Source: Paenibacillus sp. ACRRX (GTDB lineage Bacteria; Bacillota; Bacilli; Paenibacillales; Paenibacillaceae). Taken from it: a stretch of DNA of 64,000 nucleotides. Numbering within the stretch: the stretch's first letter is position 1; every line of letters begins with the position of its first letter. Location of the stretch: NCBI RefSeq assembly GCF_022346885.1, contig NZ_JAKRNK010000001.1, positions 186,001 to 250,000 on the forward strand. Direction: 5' to 3'. The position numbers and the translations under genes were made by a program. Below are positions 49,787-59,395 of the stretch, piece by piece. The notes under the pieces were generated by a model that was not told the origin of the DNA, made no database searches, and was given only the letters and a program-made list of their open reading frames with translations.

Positions 49787-52393
49787 CTAGCTATCATTAA
49801 AGGAACGTAGTATTGCCCAAGCTAGCATCGTATCGGAAACGACTGCCCGCAGCTCTACTTCAGTTAATTGCTCTATAACGTTTAGATGCTGCTCGATGTC
49901 GTCCCAGTGAGATATAAGCAACTGCGGTTGCTGGGATGCGGCAGTAGATTCGTGCTGCAATTGCTGAAGCAGGGTGATCAAATGGTTGGATTCGGAATCG
50001 GCATGCATTTTGATACAGGCTGCAATTTGTGTAAATGCTGGCACGGGGGAATCTGCTGCGTTAGTTTCTGAAAGGGTCTTTAGCTGGTCCAATTGTTCTG
50101 CGGCTAGATGAATAATACGATGATCTTTGCAGTACGACACTAATGCTTCTGGATTATCAAGCAGGCTTCCCGTTAAGATAAGCGGCTCAATCGCGTAAGC
50201 GCGCAGCGCGGTCACAAATGAGGTTAAGGCATACTGCTGTTCAAAAGGCTCGTTCCACAACAAGACAATGCAAGGTTTGCCATCTGCAGCACGCTGATCA
50301 CGAAAGCGATGATGGAGAATCGCGGCTTCGGCCACGGCTGCTACCCGAATTCGCTCCTTCTCCGTAGAAAAAGAACGGTATACATCTTCTTGGGCAGACT
50401 GCCATATCCGCTCCCTTGCTTCAACAGGCATTTGAATAAGGGTGTCTATGCCTTCGTACCAATCCTGCACTGTATTTGCAACTTTCCATCCCGTGACCTG
50501 ATGTGTAATAGAACGATAAGGCAAGGCGTCCGAATAAATGCCTATCGTTCCTGCCGCTGTATATTCTAAATATTTAATCGGACATTTCCCAGATTTGGCG
50601 CGGGTTGAATCATCAAGAGGTGCAACCCCGAGGTCAATGTCAATGTTCATAAGCCGATTTAAATATTCGTAATAACTGTACGTAAAAGGCACGTAGCTGA
50701 CAGGTGATGACAGGGTAGGGAACGTATGCGGGTTCATACCCCAGAATACAAATTCAATCTGTTCTCCGTATTTTTGTGACAGGCGCTGAAAAGCTTCCCA
50801 CAGCTGCGCGAATTCTTCGGTTCTTGAATTTCCTCCCGTGTATCCTATCCGGAATGGCCGCATGCCATTATTTCTTACAAACGGACGCTTTAGGTAACTC
50901 CCCGGTATGTTGGTGCTCAGCGTCAGCACCCGGGGGTTGTGGGGTCGTATGCTGTCAGCGGTAATATCCGAATAGGCTACACAGATATCCGCTTCCTGCA
51001 AATGAATCAATAGCTGATTATAATAGTTTTCTCCTGGTGCCAGGTAATGAAATTCAGGACTTACTTGATACAAGTGTAAAAAATCATCGTCCATTAAATA
51101 AATGACGGGCTTGCCTATTTGTTGTGCCGCATAATGCTGCAAGACGGAGAAGTCGTAACAAGCCCGATGGAGCACAACGAGATCGGAATCTTTCATATAT
51201 GAAGTGTCTATCTGATGAAGCGGCACATAAAAGGATTGGAAGAGTGGATTATCAATGCGATTAAAATGCTGGAACGTTATATCGACAGAAGGATCGTAAT
51301 GCATTTTACTGACTACAAGGGAACGTTTACGCTTCAATGATCTACCGCTCTGCATGGGGGTGTCCGAATATGGAGGCTGCAGATCGGTTGAACTCGCCTT
51401 CCAGAGACACGTATTCGCGTGATCGTTGTCATCGTTCCGGGTGAATAAGACGTGCCCTGTAGATATACGTGCTGCATGTTGTAGTTGTGCCAGAGCTGCA
51501 CTGGAGTGCGCGGTTTGTGTGTTCCATAACTGGATATGCTCCTGCTCCATTCGGTTCTTACAAGTGAGGGACACAGCATCTGCCCACGGTGACAAATTAT
51601 CAACCTCGGTATGAAGCCAATTGTGGGGCAGCAGCACCTTCTCCCGATTCAAGCCGTTAAAGATACGATAAGCTAGCAGATCATACGGAGCGATCTCACC
51701 GATCGCGTTATCCTGTCCGATCGATACTTGGCTCACGATGACATCCACATCATAGAACGGGACAAGCTGGGACCAGCGCTGCCATAACATCCAGTCGCAA
51801 ACCCGTCGCATGACAACATGTGTATCATACATGCCATACTGCTCGAAGCATTCCCTGGAGTGGAGTACGCTGTTGTTAGCAATGAAATTAGCATCCATAA
51901 GTCGACTAGAGCCTGCTGCGAAGTTACTCCCGATGATCCGGCTGTCAGGTGGAAAGGCTTGTGCCTTACCATATACGAGTGCTGGAGAGTGTACTTTTCG
52001 GATTTGTTTTAGAAGGATATCTAGCAGCTTTGGCTTCCAAACATCATCGTCAAATTGATAAGCGATATAAGGGGCTCTGGCCAGTATTAGCCCCTCGTTA
52101 ACCCGGATGGCAGGCAGTCCGGAATTGTAAGCATGCCGCACATGAATGATACGATGATCAATTCTTTGCAGCTCACGAATGGTGTCCAAGCTGCCGTCAC
52201 GGGAGCCGTCATCTATGATGATCAGCTCCCAGTTGGCAAAGGTTTGTGCGCGCACGCTGTTGATGGCACGGCTTAATAAGCCGGACTGATTGCGACAATA
52301 AGTTGGCATAATGATACTTACTTCGGGCGCTTCAATTAAACGATGCGGGTATATAATGTGCTGGTCACGCATAAATAATGAAGCATCGGTCAT
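49787..52393 (-). CDS. Two-domain glycosyltransferase (GT2 plus GT4-like)
   Basis: An 867-residue cytosolic protein. An N-terminal GT2 domain (~25-250) has SIIMPTYCRNQSGLLSRAIN, ELIIIDDGSRDGSLDTIREL and the DxD in YQFDDDVWKP. A linker of ~130 residues follows, then a GT-B domain (~385-680) with IGYTGGNSRTEEFAQLWEAF, DLGVAPLDDSTRAKSGKCPI and KYLEYTAAGTIGIYSDALPY. A third, C-terminal segment (~700-867) is less clear. The two catalytic domains could add successive sugars to a surface glycan or protein. Its ATG overlaps the stop of the GNAT gene (ATGA). Last gene of the minus-strand glycoprotein operon. Confidence 0.82.
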   Translation of the reverse strand: MTDASLFMRDQHIIYPHRLIEAPEVSIIMPTYCRNQSGLLSRAINSVRAQTFANWELIIIDDGSRDGSLDTIRELQRIDHRIIHVRHAYNSGLPAIRVNEGLILARAPYIAYQFDDDVWKPKLLDILLKQIRKVHSPALVYGKAQAFPPDSRIIGSNFAAGSSRLMDANFIANNSVLHSRECFEQYGMYDTHVVMRRVCDWMLWQRWSQLVPFYDVDVIVSQVSIGQDNAIGEIAPYDLLAYRIFNGLNREKVLLPHNWLHTEVDNLSPWADAVSLTCKNRMEQEHIQLWNTQTAHSSAALAQLQHAARISTGHVLFTRNDDNDHANTCLWKASSTDLQPPYSDTPMQSGRSLKRKRSLVVSKMHYDPSVDITFQHFNRIDNPLFQSFYVPLHQIDTSYMKDSDLVVLHRACYDFSVLQHYAAQQIGKPVIYLMDDDFLHLYQVSPEFHYLAPGENYYNQLLIHLQEADICVAYSDITADSIRPHNPRVLTLSTNIPGSYLKRPFVRNNGMRPFRIGYTGGNSRTEEFAQLWEAFQRLSQKYGEQIEFVFWGMNPHTFPTLSSPVSYVPFTYSYYEYLNRLMNIDIDLGVAPLDDSTRAKSGKCPIKYLEYTAAGTIGIYSDALPYRSITHQVTGWKVANTVQDWYEGIDTLIQMPVEARERIWQSAQEDVYRSFSTEKERIRVAAVAEAAILHHRFRDQRAADGKPCIVLLWNEPFEQQYALTSFVTALRAYAIEPLILTGSLLDNPEALVSYCKDHRIIHLAAEQLDQLKTLSETNAADSPVPAFTQIAACIKMHADSESNHLITLLQQLQHESTAASQQPQLLISHWDDIEQHLNVIEQLTEVELRAVVSDTMLAWAILRSFNDS

Positions 52394-52941
52394 GAACCCC
52401 GCCCCTCCCTGCGCCTTTTCGACGCAAAGCACACCATACGAATGAGGGCGGAGGAGCCTTGTGCGACGGGATGGCGATAAGATGAATCGTGAACATACCC
52501 GCAGTTCATGTAAATGCGAATAGCCCGTGTGTTGGTTACTTTCACAAACAGCTCAATAGATTGAAGTCCGAGCGTATTTAAGCCAAATTGAGTCACGGCT
52601 TTGACAATTTCTTCACCGTATGACTGACCTTGTGATTCGGAATCCCCTATGAGCACCCGACCGAATTCAGCTCTGCGTTTATAAGGATTGATACGATAGA
52701 GTGCAGCCGTGCCGATCGGCTTCTCTTTATCCAGTCTGACGGCAATAAACATCATATCACTATCATTGGTGCGGTAACGTTCGTACCAATTAAAATGTTG
52801 TTCAGGTTCAATGACGTGGTCGTCTTGAAACCAGATCCGGATATGCTCTTGATTACGCCAAGAGCGGACCTGATCCAGGTCATGCTCGGTTAAAGGGCGA
52901 AGCAGCAGTCGCGGACTCAGAATCCGGTATGAATGATCCAT
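52390..52941 (-). CDS. GNAT N-acetyltransferase, RimL/PseH-like
   Basis: A 183-residue acetyltransferase (LLLRPLTEHDLDQVRSWRNQ, GTAALYRINPYKRRAEFGRV, then SQGQSYGEEIVKAVTQF as the acetyl-CoA loop, and VTNTRAIRIYMNCGYVHD). Proteins of this type in nucleotide-sugar loci N-acetylate an amino sugar made by the adjacent DegT aminotransferase. AAGGAG lies ten bases before ATG 52941; a TTG at 52947 is possible. Flanked at 18 and minus 4 bases by operon partners. Confidence 0.82.
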   Translation of the reverse strand: MDHSYRILSPRLLLRPLTEHDLDQVRSWRNQEHIRIWFQDDHVIEPEQHFNWYERYRTNDSDMMFIAVRLDKEKPIGTAALYRINPYKRRAEFGRVLIGDSESQGQSYGEEIVKAVTQFGLNTLGLQSIELFVKVTNTRAIRIYMNCGYVHDSSYRHPVAQGSSALIRMVCFASKRRREGRGS

Positions 52942-52959
52942 CTTCAATGCGCTCCTTCC

Positions 52960-54096
52960 CTATAGGTTGCTTACGTACTGTTTGATGACACTCGCGATGG
53001 TTTGTACATCTGCATAGGTCATCCGCAGATGCAGCGGCAGCGAGATAATACGGTCCGACATCGTTTCCGCTGTCGGGCATTGACCTCGTGCATGTCGGTA
53101 CATGCGATAAGCCGTGTTTATACGATAATGCACGCCTGGAAAAATACCATTTTCATTCAACAAAGCTAGCAGTTCATTACGCGCCGGAGCGCTAATCATA
53201 AACAAGTGTCGGCTGCTGTCGCAATCTGGTGCTACTGGTATAAAAGGAATGATAGACTTCACTTCAGCCAATGCCTGCTCATACCAGGTACACAATTGTT
53301 TGCGGTATGCGTTATCCTGATCGAGATAACGGAGCTGTACCAGACCGATTGCCGCCATAATTGAATTGCCATGGTATTTGTAGCCGACATGTTCAACGTC
53401 ATACAACCATCTGTATTGGCCCTCAGCATTCGTGCGGGTGTATGTGTCTTTATTAATACCAAGCCAAGACAGCTTACGTACTAGATGATCCTGTGCCTCT
53501 TCATGAAAGCACACCATACCGCCATCGGCGGTAGGTAAATTTTTAACCGCCTGAAACGAATACACGACGGCATCCGCTTCTTTCCCAGGTATGCACCCGT
53601 GCAAACGAGTCCCTGCCATATGGGCCGCATCCAAAATTAGAGCTAGACCATACTGCTCGCACAGCTTTACGATTCGTTCGTATTGCCCTGTGTTTCCACT
53701 CATGCCTACAAATAAGACGGCCCGGGTCCTTGGCGTTATTCGCCGCACCATATCATCTGGGTCCAAGCATAAGTAAGAATCAACATCCGCAAACACGGGT
53801 TTTAAAGCATGATAGCGTATTGTATGATTCGTCGAAACAAAGGTAAGTGGTGTCGTAATGATTTCATCGCCTTTTTTCCATCCCTTAGTCATTTTGAGCA
53901 CTTCTACTGCCAAAGACAGCCCAGCGGTAGCTGAATGAAGGAAATGTGCGTGTTTGAAGCCGGTATATTCCTTCCAACGCTCCTCAAACTCAACCGTTTT
54001 ATAACCTAGTCCCGTCCATCCTTTTTCCAAACAATCGCGAATCTCGGCGAGACATTCATCGACGCGATAGGTAGGGACGAACAATGGAATGTTCAT
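52960..54096 (-). CDS. DegT/DnrJ/EryC1-family sugar aminotransferase
   Basis: A 378-residue PLP aminotransferase that converts a keto-sugar nucleotide to an amino sugar. Features: FLHSATAGLSLAVEVLKMT, GDEIITTPLTFVSTNHTIRY, LILDAAHMAGTRLHG, PLP lysine in YSFQAVKNLPTADGGM, and IFPGVHYRINTAYRMYRHA near the C terminus. Likely product is an N-acylated amino sugar after the GNAT step. ATG 54096 follows GGAAG. It lies 54 bases after the propeller gene with no terminator between. Confidence 0.87.
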   Translation of the reverse strand: MNIPLFVPTYRVDECLAEIRDCLEKGWTGLGYKTVEFEERWKEYTGFKHAHFLHSATAGLSLAVEVLKMTKGWKKGDEIITTPLTFVSTNHTIRYHALKPVFADVDSYLCLDPDDMVRRITPRTRAVLFVGMSGNTGQYERIVKLCEQYGLALILDAAHMAGTRLHGCIPGKEADAVVYSFQAVKNLPTADGGMVCFHEEAQDHLVRKLSWLGINKDTYTRTNAEGQYRWLYDVEHVGYKYHGNSIMAAIGLVQLRYLDQDNAYRKQLCTWYEQALAEVKSIIPFIPVAPDCDSSRHLFMISAPARNELLALLNENGIFPGVHYRINTAYRMYRHARGQCPTAETMSDRIISLPLHLRMTYADVQTIASVIKQYVSNL

Positions 54097-54150
54097 TGTA
54101 ATCACTTCCGTTCTATCATATTCAAGCCGTTCGAATGAAGCTGCCCTGAT

Positions 54151-55488
54151 TTACCATATGAAGTTGGAAAAAGAAATGCTTTTTGGCTGGAAGCCAGTTG
54201 GAATAGGCACCGGCAGCAGTGAATTGGTGGAGCGATCCAATATACTTACCGTACTGCCAGAGGACCAGTTGTTCACAATATATACTTCACTGCCGTCAGG
54301 AGTGACTGCAAGAGTTTCCGGGGGTCCCCCTGTCATTGTCACATTACGATAAAGGGCAGGCTTTGCAGGACTGTGCACATTCAGGCTCACCAGATCCGAA
54401 CTGTTAGCTGAGGCTACATACAATGCGGCATCATCGGGAGACAGGGCAATTCGATAAGGGATTAATCCAGAAGCAGATGGAATACCAAGTAAAGGGATAG
54501 GCGTCAGCATCGTATTGGTAAAACCGTCAATGACCTGAATTTCTCCTGGCAATCCTTGCGCTGCGACATAGATGTACTTGCCATTAGAGCTTGCAGCAAG
54601 GTGGACAGGCGCACTTGCATTTGGAACTCCAGGCAGCAGTGGAATGGTAGTGATCACCGTATTTGTAATCGTATTAATGACGGAGATCGTGCCATCATCT
54701 TTATTGGCGACGTATAGTCTTTCGGTGGACGGAACAAATTGCAGAGCTACAGCATTATCTCCCACCGTAATAGGGGAACCTGGACGCTGCGTATTGGTTG
54801 TGATGTCAAATACAGTTACATAGCTGTTGGGCGAATCGTTGTTTAACGCAAAAACGCGGATCGCATACGGCTCATCCGTGTCGATCGCAATGCTTTCCTT
54901 CCCAGTCGGCAGCAAACCTAGTTGGCGTGTATCCGTTAAGATGAGGGAATCATTTAAACTATTGCTGTTGGCTGTAAATGCATAAATGCTGAAATAAGGC
55001 AGTGCTACATCGACAGGCATCGAGCTGAGGGGCAGCTGAATCAGGCCGCCTACTTGTTGTTTAGTTACTTGATCAATGACTAGCAGCGTGTCATCTCCGC
55101 TATTTACGATGTAGGCGTATTTTGGCATGGAGCTGATGAGTGGGATCGGAATGGAGCCAACTGGCTGACTTAGGGCATTGTTAAAGGTAATTACGCTACG
55201 CAGCAGCTCAGCTTCATTATTATTGGCGCTGACTTTTACACCAAAAAAGGCGGTAGCAGTTGGCACGTTTTTAATTAAATAAGTGGAGGCTCCATTTCCA
55301 AATGGGCTTAACGTTATGATTTGTGAACCATAAATGGAAGGTGTTTGTGCTCCAGCAGTGTTGTTAAATGCATAAAAGCGGACTACACAGGTCACCGTCA
55401 AGTTGGACAGGTTGGTTAAGGTTACATCGACGGAAGCAACACCGTTGTTTGGTCGATTATCATGAGGACCGTATTCGTAAACAAACAT
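54151..55488 (-). CDS. YVTN/YncE-type beta-propeller protein without signal peptide
   Basis: A 445-residue protein. An N-terminal beta domain (~1-115: VASVDVTLTNLSNLTVTCVV, GSQIITLSPFGNGASTYLIK) is followed by about seven YVTN-like propeller repeats (LYVANKDDGTISVINTITN, YIYVAAQGLPGEIQVIDGFT, LYVASANSSDLVSLN, VYIVNNWSSGSTVSILD). Very rich in Asn, Ser and Thr, thus many possible glycosylation sites. No signal peptide, so it is cytosolic or a mother-cell-made spore-surface protein. First gene of the operon with aminotransferase, acetyltransferase and glycosyltransferase, which may modify it. AAGGAGGAG precedes ATG 55488. Confidence 0.8.
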   Translation of the reverse strand: MFVYEYGPHDNRPNNGVASVDVTLTNLSNLTVTCVVRFYAFNNTAGAQTPSIYGSQIITLSPFGNGASTYLIKNVPTATAFFGVKVSANNNEAELLRSVITFNNALSQPVGSIPIPLISSMPKYAYIVNSGDDTLLVIDQVTKQQVGGLIQLPLSSMPVDVALPYFSIYAFTANSNSLNDSLILTDTRQLGLLPTGKESIAIDTDEPYAIRVFALNNDSPNSYVTVFDITTNTQRPGSPITVGDNAVALQFVPSTERLYVANKDDGTISVINTITNTVITTIPLLPGVPNASAPVHLAASSNGKYIYVAAQGLPGEIQVIDGFTNTMLTPIPLLGIPSASGLIPYRIALSPDDAALYVASANSSDLVSLNVHSPAKPALYRNVTMTGGPPETLAVTPDGSEVYIVNNWSSGSTVSILDRSTNSLLPVPIPTGFQPKSISFSNFIW

Positions 55489-55670
55489 TGTTGGAATCTC
55501 CTCCTTCTTGTAGCTGAATTTCTCTATCACCACTATATGAATCAGGCGCAGCTTCTACTTGGACCATAATACTAGAGTGATAGAAAGAGGCGCTGTTCAT
55601 CGGGTATTGATGCTGAGGATTGCTGCATATAAGTAGTAAATGGATGTATATAAGGAGAGGAGAGAGCAAT

Positions 55671-56936
55671 GTGAGTAATGGGGCTATACCGTATACGATT
55701 CAAAGAGGGGATACCTACCTGCGCATTTGCTTGCGTTACGGTATTCACCTTCCAGCTTTATTGGCCATTAATCCACATATTCGAGTGGAAGAGTACGCTA
55801 TTCCAGGTCAACTCATTTACATTCCACAGCGGCCAACCAACATTTACGTGGTACAGCAAGAAGAAAGCTTCTATGAGATTGCGTCTCGCTTTCGAGTCCC
55901 CGCACAATGGCTGGCCAATGCGAATCCAACCGTGAATCCCCGCAGATTGAATGGGGGGCAAAGCATCGTTATACCGTACTGGACAGATGAGCGAGACGTT
56001 CGCACACAAGCGGAATATGGACCGAATCAATTGGCTGATGATATACAACGATTGCTGCAGCGTTATCCTTTTATAGCAAGTGAACAGATTGGGACGAGCG
56101 TAATGGGAAAGCCAATCTTCGCTTTAGGTATAGGTACAGGACCCTTCCGTGTGCAGGCTAATGGAGCGGTGCATGCTAATGAATGGATAACCTCAGCACT
56201 GCTGATGCAATTTGTAGAGGATTACGCAATGCATTATGAGAGGTGTGCCTTATGGCAAGGATGGGACCCGCATGGTGCATACAATAGAACGGCACTATGG
56301 GTTGTACCGATGGTTAATCCAGACGGAGTGGAGCTTGTTCAGGAGGGGGTTACATATCAGCACCCTTATGGTACACAACTGGCCGATTGGAACGTCTATG
56401 GCAAACAATATTCGCTATGGAAAGCGAACATTAGGGGAGTTGATCTAAATGATCAATTTCCAGCGTATTGGGACGAGGAAAAAGAGCGGAGGCAAGTAGA
56501 TGGACCATCGCCCATGAATTACAGCGGGGACTCACCACTTTGTGAACCGGAGGCGGAGGCGCTTGCTCAATTTACGCTGCGGGAGCCATTTGAGCTTGCG
56601 TTATCGTTTCACTCGCAGGGTCAAGAAATCTATTGGAACTATCGGGACTTTGAGCCTGATGTTTCAGAGGCGTGGGCTAGAACATTTGAATTAGCCAGCG
56701 GATATCGTGCAGTGAAGCTGTCCGGCAGTGATGCCGGTTTTAAGGATTGGTTTATTCAGACTTTCCGTAAGCCTGGTTTTACAGTGGAGATTGGTATGGG
56801 CGTTAATCCGCTGCCATTAAATCAATTTGAAAGGTTATATGTTGAAGTAAGCTCCATTATGCGGGCAGCACTAAACGGAATGCCCGCTCAAGAATCGAGG
56901 GTTTCCGCAGGCAAAGAGTCTGAGTTATTAGGGTGA
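55671..56936 (+). CDS. LysM-M14 gamma-D-glutamyl-L-diamino acid endopeptidase
   Basis: A 421-residue protein with two LysM domains (~5-48 and 52-98: YTIQRGDTYLRICLRYGIHL, YVVQQEESFYEIASRFRV) and a zinc carboxypeptidase M14 domain (~110-400). Zinc ligands H-x2-E in NGAVHANEWITS and the histidine in LALSFHSQGQEIYW; catalytic glutamate in FTVEIGMGVNPLP. This architecture matches endopeptidase I of Lysinibacillus sphaericus, a sporulation enzyme that cuts gamma-D-Glu-diaminopimelate. There is no signal peptide, as in that enzyme. Starts at GTG 55671 after AAGGAGAGGAG. A CATATAAG just upstream recalls a sigma-E -10, which is speculative. Divergent from the propeller operon. Confidence 0.87.
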   Translation: MSNGAIPYTIQRGDTYLRICLRYGIHLPALLAINPHIRVEEYAIPGQLIYIPQRPTNIYVVQQEESFYEIASRFRVPAQWLANANPTVNPRRLNGGQSIVIPYWTDERDVRTQAEYGPNQLADDIQRLLQRYPFIASEQIGTSVMGKPIFALGIGTGPFRVQANGAVHANEWITSALLMQFVEDYAMHYERCALWQGWDPHGAYNRTALWVVPMVNPDGVELVQEGVTYQHPYGTQLADWNVYGKQYSLWKANIRGVDLNDQFPAYWDEEKERRQVDGPSPMNYSGDSPLCEPEAEALAQFTLREPFELALSFHSQGQEIYWNYRDFEPDVSEAWARTFELASGYRAVKLSGSDAGFKDWFIQTFRKPGFTVEIGMGVNPLPLNQFERLYVEVSSIMRAALNGMPAQESRVSAGKESELLG

Positions 56937-57044
56937 AAATTTGCCCGTAAGGTAGGTTCACGCGTAGAAGTCCAGGGATCTATTAGCTGTATGTGACAAA
57001 TGAAATGGCATACACTATGCTAAGAGCATAAGGAGGTGTGTGTC

Positions 57045-57329
57045 ATGTCAGCAAATCGACTTAACCAACCGTCATCATCGCGGCCACCTAAGCGTACGTG
57101 GGGTAGACTATGGTTTCTATTCCGTTCTGCCCCTGCACTGCTTGGCTCACGTTATGTACCGTTTAAGCTTAAGTTTTTCTTTGTAGGAGCTGTGTTCTTG
57201 TACTGGGTTATGCCCGACTTGATGCCATTTATGCCGATTGATGACATTGTGTTTACGATGGTGCTGATCCCTTGGTTTTCTAAGCAAGCCAAGAAATATG
57301 AGCCTCCAAATGCCAGCCCTGGCAGGTGA
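57045..57329 (+). CDS. Small membrane protein, DUF1232-like
   Basis: A 94-residue protein with a basic N terminus and one or two hydrophobic segments (KFFFVGAVFLYWVMPDLMPF, MPIDDIVFTMVLIPWF). The pattern P-D-L-x-P-x-x-P-I-D-D resembles DUF1232 (YkvA) proteins. AAGGAGG precedes ATG 57045. Function unknown. Confidence 0.65.
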   Translation: MSANRLNQPSSSRPPKRTWGRLWFLFRSAPALLGSRYVPFKLKFFFVGAVFLYWVMPDLMPFMPIDDIVFTMVLIPWFSKQAKKYEPPNASPGR

Positions 57330-57424
57330 AAGTGAGGGATATGGTTGCTTAACCTTTAGAGTTCCCTTACAATAGTATTGCTCGTAAGGTTGAACATAAT
57401 GGGGATAAATCGGAGTGACATAAG

Positions 57425-57646
57425 ATGAGTAACGATATACGTATTTGTGATAAATGCCGCCATATTAAGATGAAATCCTTTCTTCCAAAAGTGAAAAAGC
57501 TAGACCCTGAAGCAGAGATTAAGATTGGCTGCAAGTCCTACTGCGGTCACTGCACGAAGCGTGTGTTTATTTATGTGAATGGCCGTTATATTACAGCGCC
57601 AACGGAAGATGAGGCGATCGAGAAAGCGAAGCCATTTATCAAATAG
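57425..57646 (+). CDS. DUF1450 family small protein
   Basis: A 73-residue protein with cysteine motifs IRICDKCRHIKMK and IGCKSYCGHCTKRVFIYVNG, which fit DUF1450 (YuzB-like). The C-x2-C and C-x3-C-x2-C pattern could bind a metal or an Fe-S cluster. Function unknown. GGAGTG precedes the ATG. Confidence 0.72.
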   Translation: MSNDIRICDKCRHIKMKSFLPKVKKLDPEAEIKIGCKSYCGHCTKRVFIYVNGRYITAPTEDEAIEKAKPFIK

Positions 57647-57747
57647 AGGGAACGGATGCATAATTGCAGTATCGGCATCGCATCCTAACAAGGATGTTGA
57701 ACAGCTTATATCTTGAGCAGCTGTTTATACCGAGGAGGTAAAGGACG

Positions 57748-58029
57748 ATGTCGAAGTACGATTCAAGCTTACAGTCGCAGAATCCAATTTCTCAGGCGCA
57801 AAATGCAGTGGAGACAGCACACCACGCCATATCGCAAGCAATGTCACATCCGTCTGATCAGTCTGTAGTTCAGGCTGAGCATGCTTTAGAGCGGGCAGAT
57901 CGTGCTGTGACTCAAGCGGGAGATAGTGTGAATCAGCAGGCGGTAGAATTCGCGGAGGAATTGCTTGGAGAAGAGCATGGACGACTGCAATCATTGCTTG
58001 AGAGCGAGCAGTGGAAGAATCATAAGTAA
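57748..58029 (+). CDS. Small helical hypothetical protein
   Basis: A 93-residue hydrophilic, helical protein rich in Gln, Ala and Glu, with a weak internal repeat (QAQNAVETAHHAISQAM and QAEHALERADRAVTQAG). I do not recognise the family. A strong GAGGAGG lies before the ATG and a terminator follows, so it is a real gene. It may be a small stress or spore protein. Confidence 0.6.
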   Translation: MSKYDSSLQSQNPISQAQNAVETAHHAISQAMSHPSDQSVVQAEHALERADRAVTQAGDSVNQQAVEFAEELLGEEHGRLQSLLESEQWKNHK

Positions 58030-58058
58030 TTCAGATGAGACGGTGGTTTATCCGTAGG

Positions 58059-58140
58059 AATATCCCCTTAAGGTATACAGTGAAGAATTGAGTTCATAGC
58101 GGCATGAATTCGACACTGTTGATCCAAAGGGGATATTTTT
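58059..58140 (+). terminator. Terminator of the small helical protein gene
   Basis: AATATCCCCTT (58059-58069) pairs with AAGGGGATATT (58127-58137), with five T at the end, across a loop of 57 bases that itself contains short pairing segments. Confidence 0.6.
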
Positions 58141-58330
58141 CATGCAACGGAAGGGTGATCATTTATGTCTCCATCTCATAATGTTACGCGGGTTGAGTGG
58201 TTATTCTTCTGCTGGTGTAAGCATTTCCGCGCACCAACAGTTTTACGATTTCTTAACTTGACCTTCATCTATATGCAACATATATTTATTACAAATGTAT
58301 GGAATAAGAACAAATGTTAGGCGGATGTTC

Positions 58331-59290
58331 ATGTTAAATGCAGATGAACGAAAATTGATCGTGAAAATATGCAAGCTGTATTACTTCGAATCGATGACTC
58401 AAGAGAAAATAGCTGTAAAATTCGGAATATCGAGACCTGCTGTCTCCAAGCTGCTGCAAAAGGCACGTGATGAGGCGATTGTTGAAATTCTCATTCACGA
58501 TGATACGCTCGAAACTAGTGATTTGGAAAATGAAATCGAGACAGCGTTTGATCTGAAGCAGGTGCTGGTTGTGCCAACAAGAGATCTGAATCAAGACTTA
58601 GTATACAGCACAGTAGGCAAGGCAGCGGCTAACTTTGTATTACGAACGATGAAACAAGTCGATCGTATTGGAGTATCGTGGGGGACGACGCTGTACCATA
58701 TTGTGAAGGAGTTTCCTTTTGAAAAAAGAGAGGGACTAAAGGTTGTCCCACTGGTTGGAGGAATGGGGAATGATAATACAGAGATTCATGCCAACCAAAT
58801 TGCGTATGAGCTGTCCAAAAAACTGGGCGGCAAATGTGAATCACTCTACGCGCCTGCCGTCGTAGAAACAGAAGACCTCCGAAATAAACTCATCGAGCTT
58901 CCCCATATTGCTGCTGTGCTGGAAGAAGGTCAACAAATCGACATAGCTTTGGTCGGTATCGGCAATCCATTTGCTTGTTCAACGATGGAACAGATCGGCT
59001 ATTTGAATCAAGAGGTGCTGCAGGAGTTGAAGTCGTTAAATGCAGTAGCCGATATTAATTCCCGCTTTATTAACCAAGAAGGTCATCTTTGTGCTCATCC
59101 GATCCATAATAAGGTCATTGGTATGGAGTTGGAGCAGTTAAGAGCGGTAAGTCTGGTCATAGGCATTGCAATGGGGATACATAAAGTCGACAGTATATTG
59201 GCTGCTCTGAAAGGGAAGTATGTACATGTGCTCATTACCGACGAATTGACGGCAGCAGAGCTTGTTGGCCGCTTGAAGGAGACACGGTGA
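58331..59290 (+). CDS. SorC-family transcriptional regulator
   Basis: A 319-residue regulator with a SorC HTH (YYFESMTQEKIAVKFGISRP, AVSKLLQKARDEAIVEI) and a sugar-phosphate-binding domain (GVSWGTTLYHIVKEF, VVPLVGGMGNDNTEIHANQI, LVGIGNPFACSTMEQ, HPIHNKVIGMEL). These proteins control sugar catabolic genes. No catabolic gene lies beside it; the next gene downstream is convergent. ATG 58331 follows AGGCGG at six bases; ATG 58325 is an alternative. Target unknown. Confidence 0.87.
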   Translation: MLNADERKLIVKICKLYYFESMTQEKIAVKFGISRPAVSKLLQKARDEAIVEILIHDDTLETSDLENEIETAFDLKQVLVVPTRDLNQDLVYSTVGKAAANFVLRTMKQVDRIGVSWGTTLYHIVKEFPFEKREGLKVVPLVGGMGNDNTEIHANQIAYELSKKLGGKCESLYAPAVVETEDLRNKLIELPHIAAVLEEGQQIDIALVGIGNPFACSTMEQIGYLNQEVLQELKSLNAVADINSRFINQEGHLCAHPIHNKVIGMELEQLRAVSLVIGIAMGIHKVDSILAALKGKYVHVLITDELTAAELVGRLKETR

Positions 59291-59323
59291 CCACTGCTAT
59301 GCGAGGAGAACTTCTAACATCTA

Positions 59324-59380
59324 AAAGCCCTATGATCGTCATACCTTTGTTCGAAGTAAAGGTTCGTTCATAGGGATTTT
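59324..59380. terminator. Bidirectional terminator between SorC and HAD genes
   Basis: CCCTATGA (59328-59335) pairs with TCATAGGG (59368-59375), inner arms ACCTTT and AAAGGT, flanked by AAAA and ATTTT. It fits both convergent genes. Confidence 0.75.
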
Positions 59381-59395
59381 GCTTGTTTTATGTCA

